Shown: in pieces, positions 25,745-34,049 of the stretch | How positions within the stretch are numbered: the first letter of the stretch is position 1 | Layout: each line of letters opens with the position of its first letter | Assembly (NCBI RefSeq): GCF_963675305.1 | Contig: NZ_OY776147.1 | Coordinates: 1,426,001-1,490,000, forward strand | DNA length: 64,000 bases | Direction: 5' to 3' | DNA from: an uncultured Hyphomonas sp. | GTDB taxonomy: Bacteria; Pseudomonadota; Alphaproteobacteria; Caulobacterales; Hyphomonadaceae | The notes under the pieces: model-generated | Told to the model about the DNA's origin: nothing | Databases searched by the model: none | What the model saw: only the letters and a program-made list of their open reading frames with translations | Position numbers and translations under genes: made by a program

Positions 25745-26950
25745 ATGGCCGACACCGCTCACATCTCCGAAATGGAAGACCGCAAGTTCACGCTGAACTT
25801 CGGGCCCCAGCACCCGGCCGCCCACGGCGTGCTGCGCATGATCCTCGACCTCGATGGCGAGGTCGTGACCCGCGTGGACAGCCATATCGGCCTGCTTCAC
25901 CGCGGCACCGAGAAGCTGCTGGAGTACAAGACCTACCTGCAGGGCATGCCGTATTTCGACCGGCTCGATTACTGCGCCCCGATGAACCAGGAACATGCCT
26001 GGTGCCTGGCCGTCGAGAAGCTGCTCGGCCTGGAAGTGCCGCGCCGCGGCAGCCTGATCCGCGTGCTCTATTCCGAGATTGGCCGGATCATGTCGCACAT
26101 GCTGAACGTGACCACGCAGGCCATGGACGTCGGCGCGCTGACCCCGATCACCTGGGGCTTCGAGGAGCGCGAGAAGCTGTGCGTCTTCTACGAACGCGCC
26201 TCCGGCAGCCGCATGCACGCCGCTTTCTTCCGCCCGGGCGGTGTCCACCAGGACCTGCCGCAGGCCCTGCTGGATGACATCGCCGAATGGTGCGAGCAGT
26301 TCCCGAGAAAACTCGACCAGATCGAAGGCCTGATCACCGAGAACCGCATCTTCAAGCAGCGCAACGTCGACATCGGCGTCGTGGACGAGAAGACGATCAT
26401 GGACTGGGGCTTCTCCGGCGTGATGGTCCGCGGATCCGGCTATGCCTGGGACCTGCGCCGCGCCCAGCCTTACGAGTGCTACAACGAGCTCGATTTCAAG
26501 GTGCCGGTTGGCCGGAACGGCGACAATTACGACCGTTATGTCTGCCGAATGGAAGAGATGCGCGAGTCGACCAAGATCATGCAGCAATGCATCGAGATCA
26601 TGAACCGCGAAGGGCCGGGGCCGGTCCTGGCGAAAGGCTCGAAAGTGTCGCCGCCGCGCCGCGCTGAAATGAAGAACTCGATGGAAGCGCTGATCCATCA
26701 CTTCAAGCTCTACACCGAAGGCTTCCACGTGCCGGAAGGCGAGGTCTACGCGGCCATCGAGGCGCCGAAGGGTGAGTTTGGCGTCTATCTTGTGTCCGAC
26801 GGCACGAACCGTCCGTATCGCGCGAAGATCCGCGCCCCGGGCTATCCGCACCTTCAGGCGATGGACCACCTTTGCGTCGGCCACATGCTGGCCGATGTCT
26901 CGGCCGTTCTCGGGTCCCTCGATATTGTGTTCGGGGAGATCGACCGCTGA
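25745..26950 (+). CDS. nuoD: NADH-quinone oxidoreductase subunit D
   Basis: This 49 kDa-type subunit (401 residues) forms the quinone pocket with NuoB. It keeps FGPQHPAAHGVLR and the IGLLHRGTEKL segment, and the conserved pattern YFDRLDYCAPMNQEHAW. The C-terminus DIVFGEIDR is typical. Its stop overlaps the start of a 23-codon open frame (TGATG) that in turn overlaps the nuoE start. Confidence 0.98.
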   Translation: MADTAHISEMEDRKFTLNFGPQHPAAHGVLRMILDLDGEVVTRVDSHIGLLHRGTEKLLEYKTYLQGMPYFDRLDYCAPMNQEHAWCLAVEKLLGLEVPRRGSLIRVLYSEIGRIMSHMLNVTTQAMDVGALTPITWGFEEREKLCVFYERASGSRMHAAFFRPGGVHQDLPQALLDDIAEWCEQFPRKLDQIEGLITENRIFKQRNVDIGVVDEKTIMDWGFSGVMVRGSGYAWDLRRAQPYECYNELDFKVPVGRNGDNYDRYVCRMEEMRESTKIMQQCIEIMNREGPGPVLAKGSKVSPPRRAEMKNSMEALIHHFKLYTEGFHVPEGEVYAAIEAPKGEFGVYLVSDGTNRPYRAKIRAPGYPHLQAMDHLCVGHMLADVSAVLGSLDIVFGEIDR

Positions 26951-27021
26951 TGTCCGCAGTAGAAATTTTTCGTCCGTCTCAGGATGAAACCGAAATGTAT
27001 TTTGCAGGAAGGATCGAGTAG
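26950..27021 (+). CDS. Possible 23-residue small protein coupled between nuoD and nuoE
   Basis: An ATG at 26950 shares its A with the nuoD stop, and the TAG stop at 27019-27021 shares its G with the GTG start of nuoE. The 23-residue product starts MSAVEIFRPSQ and ends YFAGRIE. It is weakly acidic and has no membrane segment. The frame fills the nuoD-nuoE gap exactly and so could transmit ribosomes from nuoD to nuoE. The nuoE ribosome site AGGAAGG lies inside its codons. I do not recognise a family, and it may serve only as a coupling frame. Confidence 0.4.
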   Translation: MSAVEIFRPSQDETEMYFAGRIE

Positions 27022-28103
27022 TGGCACTGCGCCGTTTTGATCTTGAGGCTGGTGGCGATACGTTCGCCTTCAAGCCGGAAACGGAAGAGAAGATTGCCTT
27101 CTGGCGGAACAAGTATCCGGCGGAAAAGCAGCGCTCGGCCGTCATCCCCATGCTGTGGCTTGCGCAGAAGGACAATGATGGCTGGCTGTCCGAGCCGGCC
27201 ATGCGCGAAGTCGCGGACAGGCTGGAAATGCCCTACATCCGCGTCTACGAAGTCGCGACGTTCTACACGATGTTCCGCCTTCAGCCGGTCGGGAAGTATC
27301 ACGTCCAGCTGTGCGGCACGACGCCGTGCCAGCTGCGTGGGGCCGAGAAGCTGAAAGAAGTCTGCCAGCAGGAAATCGGCGACATCATGTATGTTACCGA
27401 CGATGGCCGTCTGTCCTGGGAAGAGGTGGAATGCCTCGGCGCCTGCGTGAATGCGCCGATGGTGCAGATCAATGACGATTATTACGAAGACCTGACGCCG
27501 GAAACGCTGTCGCAGATTCTCGGCAAGCTCAAGAATGGCGTCGAAGTTGCGCCGGGTCCGCAGATTGACCGCGTGAACAGCGCGCCGGAAGGCGGCGCAA
27601 CCACGCTGACCGATCCGGCCCTCTTTGATGGCAGCAAGAACGCCATCACCACGCTGCCGAACCTGCCATCCGCCGAGCCTGCCGAGGCTGAAGCGGCAGG
27701 CAAGCCGGAGGTGGATGCGCCGACCAATACCAAACGCGAAGAGCCGGTCGCTTCCAACACGAAGACGACGCTGATCGATACAGGCAAGAAGGTCGAGACG
27801 GGCGAACGCCCGGCGGCCCTGACGATCGACCCAGCTTCCTACGATGACCTGAAGCGTATCAAGGGCATCGGCCCGAAGAATGAAGACGCGCTCAACGAGC
27901 TCGGCATTTATACGTTCAAGCAGATCGCCGAGTGGACTCCGGAAAATGTCGACTGGGTCGAAGACTTCATGAGCTTCCCCGGGCGCATTGAGCGCGAAGA
28001 CTGGATTGCCCAGGCGAAGACGCTGGCCGAAGGCGGCGAAACGGAATTCTCCAAGCGCGTGGATGCGGGCGACGTCCCCTCCAGCCAGGAAGATGAGGAC
28101 TAG
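27021..28103 (+). CDS. nuoE: NADH-quinone oxidoreductase subunit E with a C-terminal helix-hairpin-helix extension
   Basis: Residues 1-175 are the 24 kDa-type subunit that carries the N1a 2Fe-2S cluster: ligands Cys98, Cys103, Cys138 and Cys142 are in CGTTPCQLRG and ECLGACVNAP. It then has a flexible, charged, Pro/Ala/Thr-rich linker (about 175-268) and a C-terminal domain with DLKRIKGIGPKNEDALNELG and FKQIAEWTPENVDWV, a helix-hairpin-helix-like domain known on alphaproteobacterial NuoE proteins. Total length is 360, twice that of E. coli NuoE. The start is the GTG at 27021, nine bases after AGGAAGG. Confidence 0.95.
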   Translation: MALRRFDLEAGGDTFAFKPETEEKIAFWRNKYPAEKQRSAVIPMLWLAQKDNDGWLSEPAMREVADRLEMPYIRVYEVATFYTMFRLQPVGKYHVQLCGTTPCQLRGAEKLKEVCQQEIGDIMYVTDDGRLSWEEVECLGACVNAPMVQINDDYYEDLTPETLSQILGKLKNGVEVAPGPQIDRVNSAPEGGATTLTDPALFDGSKNAITTLPNLPSAEPAEAEAAGKPEVDAPTNTKREEPVASNTKTTLIDTGKKVETGERPAALTIDPASYDDLKRIKGIGPKNEDALNELGIYTFKQIAEWTPENVDWVEDFMSFPGRIEREDWIAQAKTLAEGGETEFSKRVDAGDVPSSQEDED

Positions 28104-28106
28104 GCC

Positions 28107-29411
28107 ATGTTGCAGGACAAGGATCGCATCTTCACCAATCTCTATGGTCTGCATTCGCCCGAACTCGACGCGGCGAAGAAGCGGGGCGCATGGCACCTGA
28201 CCAAGGAAATCCTGGATCAGGGACCTGACTGGATCTGCGACCAGATCAAGGCCTCCGGTCTGCGTGGCCGCGGCGGCGCTGGCTTCCCGACCGGGCTGAA
28301 GTGGACCTTCATGCCGAAGGAAGTGCGCGACCGCCCGCACTATCTCGTCGTCAATGCCGACGAGTCTGAACCCGGCACGTGTAAAGACCGCGAAATCATG
28401 CGCCACGATCCGCACCTGCTGATCGAAGGCTGCATGATCGCCAGCCGCGCGATGCGGGCGCACAAATGCTACGTCTATCTGCGCGGCGAATACATCAACG
28501 AGCGCCACGCGCTCGAGAAAGCCGTCAAGGAAGCCTATGAAGCGAAGCTGATCGGCAAGGACAATGTGAACGGCTGGGATTTCGATCTCTACGTCCACCA
28601 CGGCGCCGGCGCTTATATCTGTGGCGAGGAAACCGCGCTGCTCGAAAGCCTGGAAGGCAAGAAGGGCCAGCCGCGGCTGAAGCCGCCATTCCCGGCCAAT
28701 GCCGGTCTCTATGGCTGTCCGACGACCGTGAACAATGTGGAATCGATTGCCGTTGCCGGCACGATCCTGCGCCGCGGCGCCGAATGGTTCGCCGGTTTCG
28801 GCCGCCCGAACAATACAGGCACCAAGCTGTTCTGTATCTCCGGACACGTGAACAAGCCGTGCAATGTTGAAGAAGAGATGTCGATCACGTTCCGTGAGCT
28901 GATCGATACCCATTGCGGCGGCATCCGTGGCGGCTGGGACAATCTGAAGGCCGTGATCCCGGGTGGATCGTCAGTGCCGATGGTTCCGGCGGAGCAGATC
29001 ATGGACGCCTATATGGACTTCGACACGCTGCGTGACCTGAAATCAGGCCTCGGCACGGCGGCTGTCATCGTGATGGACAAGGATGCCGACCTGATCAAGG
29101 CGATTGCCCGTCTCGCTTACTTCTACAAGCACGAATCCTGCGGCCAATGCACGCCGTGCCGGGAAGGCACCGGCTGGATGTGGCGCGTAATGGAGCGCAT
29201 GGCGAAGGGCGAAGCCGAGCATGACGAGATCGACACGCTGTTGGACGTCACCAAGCAGGTGGAAGGTCACACGATCTGCGCCCTTGGCGACGCAGCAGCC
29301 TGGCCGATCCAGGGCCTGATCCGTCACTTCCGGCCGGAAATCGAAGACCGCATCAACCAGTACAGACTGCCGCGCGCCATGGTGCAGGGCGCAGTCGTCG
29401 CGGCGGAGTAG
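28107..29411 (+). CDS. nuoF: NADH-quinone oxidoreductase subunit F
   Basis: This subunit binds NADH and FMN (434 residues). GRGGAGFPTGLKW and YICGEETALLESLEGKKGQPR are the NADH and FMN sites. ESCGQCTPCREG with a later Cys in HTICALG carries the N3 4Fe-4S cluster. It works with NuoE and NuoG as the electron input module. It begins three bases after nuoE and ends seven bases before nuoG. Confidence 0.98.
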   Translation: MLQDKDRIFTNLYGLHSPELDAAKKRGAWHLTKEILDQGPDWICDQIKASGLRGRGGAGFPTGLKWTFMPKEVRDRPHYLVVNADESEPGTCKDREIMRHDPHLLIEGCMIASRAMRAHKCYVYLRGEYINERHALEKAVKEAYEAKLIGKDNVNGWDFDLYVHHGAGAYICGEETALLESLEGKKGQPRLKPPFPANAGLYGCPTTVNNVESIAVAGTILRRGAEWFAGFGRPNNTGTKLFCISGHVNKPCNVEEEMSITFRELIDTHCGGIRGGWDNLKAVIPGGSSVPMVPAEQIMDAYMDFDTLRDLKSGLGTAAVIVMDKDADLIKAIARLAYFYKHESCGQCTPCREGTGWMWRVMERMAKGEAEHDEIDTLLDVTKQVEGHTICALGDAAAWPIQGLIRHFRPEIEDRINQYRLPRAMVQGAVVAAE

Positions 29412-29417
29412 GGGCCC

Positions 29418-31493
29418 ATGTCCGATCTGTTCAAAATCAATATCGACGGCAAGGAAATTGAGGTTCCGAAGTCCTACACGCTGATGCAGGCGTGTGAGGA
29501 AGCGGGCGCCGAGATTCCGCGCTTCTGCTATCACGAGCGCCTGTCCGTGGCCGGTAACTGCCGCATGTGCCTCGTCGAGTGGGAAGGCGCACCGAAGCCG
29601 ATTGCGTCCTGCGCGCAGACGGTCGGTGATATGCGCCCGAACCGCGATGGCTCCGCGCCGAACATCCGCACCAAGGGGCCTTATGTCGAGAAAGCCCGCA
29701 ATGGGGTGATGGAATTCCTGCTCATCAACCACCCGCTGGATTGCCCGATCTGTGACCAGGGTGGCGAGTGCGACCTGCAGGACCAGGCCGTGGCCTATGG
29801 CCGTTCCGGCAGCCGCTACGAAGAAAACAAGCGCGCCGTTGAAGACAAGAATATGGGCCCGCTGGTCAAGACGATCATGACCCGCTGTATCCAGTGCACG
29901 CGCTGCGTCCGTTTCGTGGCCGAAGTCGGCGGCGTGGAAGAGATCGGCATGATCTCGCGCGGTGAGAGCGCCGAAATCACGACCTATCTCGAGAAAAATC
30001 TGACGTCTGAGCTTTCCGGCAACGTGATCGACCTTTGTCCGGTCGGCGCGCTGACCTCGAAGCCCTACGCCTTCAATGCGCGCCCCTGGGAGCTGCGCAA
30101 GACCTCCTCCATTGATGTGATGGACGCCATGGGCGCCTCGATCCGCGTCGATGCCAAAGGCGACGGCGTGATGCGCATTATGCCGGAAGTGAACGAGGAT
30201 ATTAACGAGGAGTGGCTGTCCGACAAATCCCGCTTCGTGTGGGATGGGCTCGCCCGCCAGCGCCTCGATACGCCTTATGTCCGCGTCGATGGCCGTCTGA
30301 AGCCGGCGAGTTGGGGTGAAGCCTTCGCGGCCGCGAAAGAGGCCCTGTCGAAACCGGCTGAGAAGATCGGCGTGGTCGCCGGCGACCTGATCGAAGTCGA
30401 GCAGGCCAAGGCCGCGCTCGACCTGTTCCGCTCGCTCGGTGTGCAGAACACCGACTGCCGCCCGGCTGGTGCCAAGTACGGCACGGATGGCGTGCGCGAG
30501 CATTACATCCTGAACCCGACGCTGGCCGGTGTGGAAGAGGCGGACGCGCTGCTGCTCGTCGGCGTCAATCCGCGCGTTGAGGCCGCTGTCTGGAACGCCC
30601 GTATCCGCAAGACCTGGCTCTGGGCCGACCTCAAAGTCGCTCTGATCGGCGAAGCGGCCGACCTGACCTATGAGTATACCCATCTCGGCAACAGCGCAGA
30701 CGCGCTGACGAAAGCGGAGACGGCCGAGTTCCTGAAAGGCGCCAAGCGCCCGATGATCGTGCTCGGCGAAGGGGCGCTTTGCCATGAGGATGGCGAGGCT
30801 GTCCTGGCTGCGGCGATCAAGCTGGCCAACGAAACCGGCGCCATCGCCGACGATTGGGCCGGCTTCGGCGTGCTGCACAATGCCGCCGGCCGCGTCGGTG
30901 CGCTGGATGTCGGCTTCGTGCCGGGCGAAGGCGGCGAAGCGACGGCGGATATCCTCGGCGGCGGCAAGGAGACGATTGTCCTGCTCGGCGCCGATGACAC
31001 GGATCTGTCCAAGACGTCTGCGGCGACCGTCATCTATGTCGGCTCGCATGGCGATGCCGGTGCCAGCCGCGCGGACATCATCCTGCCGTCGGCGGCCTAC
31101 ACCGAAATGGCGGCAACTTATGTGAACACCGAAGGCCGCGTGCAGGTCACGTCGAAAGCCGTCCAGCCGAAAGGCGAGGCGCGCGAAGGCTGGGCCATCT
31201 TCCGTGCCCTGTCTGACGTGATGGGCAAGACGCTGCCTTACGACACGGTCGAAGCGCTGCGCGAGAGCCTGCGTGAGAATGCAGTGTTTGCAGGCATCGG
31301 CTACGCCCCGGGCGCAGCAGGTGCCGAGGCACTCAAGGCCGTTCCGGAGGGGGCTGGCGGCCTGTCCGGCGCACCTTTCAAGCCGGTGATCGGAGACTTC
31401 TATCTGACCAATCCGATCGCCCGGGCATCGAAAACCATGGCGGAATGCTCTGCGCTGGCGACAGCGCTGGACACTCCGGTAGCAGCGGAGTAG
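29418..31493 (+). CDS. nuoG: NADH-quinone oxidoreductase subunit G
   Basis: This is the large 75 kDa-type iron-sulfur subunit (691 residues). The N-terminus has the 2Fe-2S pattern PRFCYHERLSVAGNCRMC, then the His-Cys ligand region PLDCPICDQGGECDLQDQ, then TRCIQCTRCVRF for the 4Fe-4S cluster. The rest is a molybdopterin-oxidoreductase-like domain without cofactor. Length fits mitochondrial and alphaproteobacterial relatives. nuoH follows 10 bases later. Confidence 0.97.
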   Translation: MSDLFKINIDGKEIEVPKSYTLMQACEEAGAEIPRFCYHERLSVAGNCRMCLVEWEGAPKPIASCAQTVGDMRPNRDGSAPNIRTKGPYVEKARNGVMEFLLINHPLDCPICDQGGECDLQDQAVAYGRSGSRYEENKRAVEDKNMGPLVKTIMTRCIQCTRCVRFVAEVGGVEEIGMISRGESAEITTYLEKNLTSELSGNVIDLCPVGALTSKPYAFNARPWELRKTSSIDVMDAMGASIRVDAKGDGVMRIMPEVNEDINEEWLSDKSRFVWDGLARQRLDTPYVRVDGRLKPASWGEAFAAAKEALSKPAEKIGVVAGDLIEVEQAKAALDLFRSLGVQNTDCRPAGAKYGTDGVREHYILNPTLAGVEEADALLLVGVNPRVEAAVWNARIRKTWLWADLKVALIGEAADLTYEYTHLGNSADALTKAETAEFLKGAKRPMIVLGEGALCHEDGEAVLAAAIKLANETGAIADDWAGFGVLHNAAGRVGALDVGFVPGEGGEATADILGGGKETIVLLGADDTDLSKTSAATVIYVGSHGDAGASRADIILPSAAYTEMAATYVNTEGRVQVTSKAVQPKGEAREGWAIFRALSDVMGKTLPYDTVEALRESLRENAVFAGIGYAPGAAGAEALKAVPEGAGGLSGAPFKPVIGDFYLTNPIARASKTMAECSALATALDTPVAAE

Positions 31494-31503
31494 GGCGGGC
31501 GCC

Positions 31504-32595
31504 ATGAGTAACTATATCGAGTCTATGGGACAGCTCTGGGGCCCTCTGATGGTCCTCGGCCAGATCGGCCTCTTCACGCTGGTCCTGCTTCTCTCGATCG
31601 CATTCCTTCTGCTGCTGGACCGCAAGGTCTGGGCCGGTGTGATGATGCGGAAAGGCCCGAACGTGGTCGGCCCGTTCGGCCTGCTTCAGTCTTTCGCGGA
31701 CTTCGGCAAATTCCTTCTGAAAGAGATCGTCATCCCGGCGGGCGCGAACAAGTTCGTCTTCCTGTTTGCGCCGATCCTGACCTGTACGCTGGCCTTCGCG
31801 GCCTGGTCGGCGATTCCGGTCGCGCCGGGCACGGTGAGCGGCACGAGCTGGGTGATCTCGAACCTCAATGTCGGGATCCTGTTCCTCTTCGCCATCAGCT
31901 CTCTCGGTGTCTACGGCATCATCATGGGCGGCTGGGCGTCCAACTCGAAATATCCGTTCCTCGGCGCGCTGCGCTCTGCGGCCCAGATGGTGTCCTATGA
32001 GGTTTCCATCGGTTTCGTGATCATCACGGTGATCCTGATGGTCGGTTCCATGAATCTGACCGACATTGTGAACAATCAGGATGGCGGCTTCTGGAACTGG
32101 CACGTCCTGGCGTTCCAGAACTTCCCGCTGGTCATTGTGATGGTGCCGATGTTCGTCATCTTCTTCGTCTCGGCGCTGGCGGAAACCAACCGCCCGCCGT
32201 TCGACCTGCCGGAAGCAGAATCCGAACTCGTTGCCGGTTATCAGGTCGAGTATGGCTCCACGCCGTACCTGCTCTTCATGCTGGGCGAATACCTGAACAT
32301 CGTTCTGATGTGCTCGATGATGACGATCCTGTTCCTGGGCGGCTGGCATGGCCCGATCGCCCTGGGAGACGATTTCGCCCGCGACCATCCGTTCCTGACC
32401 AGCTTCTCCGGGCTGTTCTGGTTCATGTTCAAAACCTTTTTCTTCTTCTTCCTCTTCGCCATGGTGAAGGCCATCGTGCCGCGCTACCGCTATGACCAGC
32501 TCATGCGCCTTGGCTGGAAGATCTTCCTGCCGACATCGCTGGTGGCCGTTCTCGTGGTCGCAGGATATGTCGCTTACATGGGAGTGCAGTCATGA
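31504..32595 (+). CDS. nuoH: NADH-quinone oxidoreductase subunit H
   Basis: This 363-residue membrane protein has about eight transmembrane segments and joins the peripheral and membrane arms. The quinone-site loop LAETNRPPFDLPEAESELVAG is intact, as is the N-terminal DRKVWAGVMMRKGPNVVGP. The stop overlaps the nuoI start (ATGA). Confidence 0.98.
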   Translation: MSNYIESMGQLWGPLMVLGQIGLFTLVLLLSIAFLLLLDRKVWAGVMMRKGPNVVGPFGLLQSFADFGKFLLKEIVIPAGANKFVFLFAPILTCTLAFAAWSAIPVAPGTVSGTSWVISNLNVGILFLFAISSLGVYGIIMGGWASNSKYPFLGALRSAAQMVSYEVSIGFVIITVILMVGSMNLTDIVNNQDGGFWNWHVLAFQNFPLVIVMVPMFVIFFVSALAETNRPPFDLPEAESELVAGYQVEYGSTPYLLFMLGEYLNIVLMCSMMTILFLGGWHGPIALGDDFARDHPFLTSFSGLFWFMFKTFFFFFLFAMVKAIVPRYRYDQLMRLGWKIFLPTSLVAVLVVAGYVAYMGVQS

Positions 32596-33077
32596 GCCTC
32601 GCGCAGACTATCCGTGGCGCGCTGCTGACCGATTTCCTCGGGGCCTTCTGGCTGGCTACGAGAGAAATGTTCCGCCGCAAGGCCACGGTGAACTATCCGT
32701 TCGAGAAGAACCCGCTGTCGCCGCGCTTCCGCGGGGAGCACGCCCTGCGCCGCTATGCTTCGGGCGAAGAGCGCTGCATCGCCTGCAAGCTCTGCGAAGC
32801 GATCTGTCCGGCACAGGCCATTACGATCGAGGCCGAGCCGCGCGAAGACGGCGCCCGCCGTACGACCCGCTACGACATCGACATGGTGAAGTGCATCTAT
32901 TGCGGCTTCTGTCAGGAAGCCTGCCCGGTGGACGCCATCGTCGAAGGACCGAATTTCGAATTCGCGACCGAAACCCGCGAGGAGCTGTTCTATGACAAGG
33001 ACCGTCTGCTCGCGAATGGCGACCGCTGGGAACGGCTGATCGCCAAGAATCTGGAACTTGATGCGCCTTATCGCTGA
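32592..33077 (+). CDS. nuoI: NADH-quinone oxidoreductase subunit I
   Basis: This is the 23 kDa-type subunit (161 residues) with two 4Fe-4S clusters, N6a and N6b: CIACKLCEAICPAQAI and CIYCGFCQEACPVDAI. The N-terminal amphipathic segment attaches it to NuoH. The ATG overlaps the nuoH stop. It is followed by a 58-base gap with a hairpin before nuoJ, the longest internal gap of the operon apart from the one with the small frame. Confidence 0.98.
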   Translation: MSLAQTIRGALLTDFLGAFWLATREMFRRKATVNYPFEKNPLSPRFRGEHALRRYASGEERCIACKLCEAICPAQAITIEAEPREDGARRTTRYDIDMVKCIYCGFCQEACPVDAIVEGPNFEFATETREELFYDKDRLLANGDRWERLIAKNLELDAPYR

Positions 33078-33095
33078 GGCGCTGAACTGAAACCT

Positions 33096-33113
33096 GCGGG
33101 GCGCAAGCCCTGC
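33096..33113 (+). promoter_or_regulatory. GNRA-type hairpin between nuoI and nuoJ
   Basis: GCGGGGC (33096-33102) pairs with GCCCTGC (33107-33113), one G-U, around a GCAA tetraloop. There is no T run, so it is unlikely to terminate. It could mark an mRNA processing or stability point in the long nuo transcript. Confidence 0.4.
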
Positions 33114-33135
33114 CAAGAAGGGGGCCTGAAGGGCT

Positions 33136-33729
33136 GTGGCATTCTACGCTTTCTGTGTGATCGCCTTTGTGACGGTTATCTCCGCACTGATGGTGATCCG
33201 TGCGCGGAACCCTGTTCACTCCGTATTGTGGCTGATCCTGACCTTCTTCTCATCGGCAGGACTGTTCGTCCTGATCGGGGCAGAATTTCTCGCCATGCTT
33301 CTGGTCGTCGTCTATGTCGGCGCCGTCGCGGTGCTGTTCCTGTTCGTCGTCATGATGCTGGATGTGGACTTCGTCGAGTTGAAGGATGGTACGCTTCGCT
33401 ATTGGCCATTCGCGATCCTTGTCGGCATCGTGTTTGCGGCCGAGATCGTGATGGCATCTGTGTTCGGCGTGCACTCGCTGCCGGATGCATTCGACGCGGC
33501 GCCGGGCGCTGACACCAATGCCGAGGCCATCGGGCAGGTCATGTACACAGACTATCTGCTGCTGTTCCAGCTGGCGGGTGTCGTCCTGCTCATTGCCATG
33601 ATCGGTGCCATCGTGCTCACGCTGCGCCACCGTCCGGAAACCAAGCGCCAGAACATTGCCAAGCAGACGTCCCGCCGCCGCGGCGATGCCTATGAACTGA
33701 AGGACCCCAAGCCGGGGCAGGGGATCTGA
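33136..33729 (+). CDS. nuoJ: NADH-quinone oxidoreductase subunit J
   Basis: This 197-residue membrane protein has five transmembrane segments. RNPVHSVLWLILTFFSSAGLF and the pi-bulge region VVYVGAVAVLFLFVVMML are conserved; this bend is important for coupling in complex I. Translation starts with GTG at 33136 behind a GA-rich site. The basic C-terminal tail (TSRRRGD and after) is cytoplasmic. nuoK follows five bases after the stop. Confidence 0.97.
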   Translation: MAFYAFCVIAFVTVISALMVIRARNPVHSVLWLILTFFSSAGLFVLIGAEFLAMLLVVVYVGAVAVLFLFVVMMLDVDFVELKDGTLRYWPFAILVGIVFAAEIVMASVFGVHSLPDAFDAAPGADTNAEAIGQVMYTDYLLLFQLAGVVLLIAMIGAIVLTLRHRPETKRQNIAKQTSRRRGDAYELKDPKPGQGI

Positions 33730-33734
33730 TACCT

Positions 33735-34043
33735 ATGGAACTCGGTCTTTCCCATTATCTCGCGGTGTCAGCCGCCCTGTTTACGATTGGTGTCGTCGGC
33801 ATCTTCGTGAACCGGAAGAACATTATCGTCATCCTGATGGCGATCGAGCTGATCCTGCTTTCGGTGAACCTGAACCTGGTAGCCTTCTCGGTCTTCTCTG
33901 GCACCATCGCCGGGCAGATCTTCGCCATGCTCGTGTTGACTGTCGCTGCCGCCGAGGCCGCCGTCGGTCTTGCCATCCTGGTCGTCTACTTCCGGAACCG
34001 CGGTGATATCGCGGTCGAGAACGTAGACCTGATGAAAGGCTAG
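33735..34043 (+). CDS. nuoK: NADH-quinone oxidoreductase subunit K
   Basis: This small three-helix subunit (102 residues) has the two buried glutamates of the proton path: one in LMAIELILLSVNLN and the other in VAAAEAAVGLAI. Length and motifs match the family. It lies between nuoJ and nuoL with short gaps. Confidence 0.98.
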   Translation: MELGLSHYLAVSAALFTIGVVGIFVNRKNIIVILMAIELILLSVNLNLVAFSVFSGTIAGQIFAMLVLTVAAAEAAVGLAILVVYFRNRGDIAVENVDLMKG

Positions 34044-34049
34044 GCTGGT

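Noticed and set aside
24818..27202. Very long open frame on the reverse strand across nuoB-nuoE
   Set aside because: It lies opposite conserved nuo genes in frame-dependent GC-rich codons, has no family motifs and has no ribosome site. Similar reverse frames at 29043-31505, 36197-38341 and 45540-48248 were rejected for the same reason.
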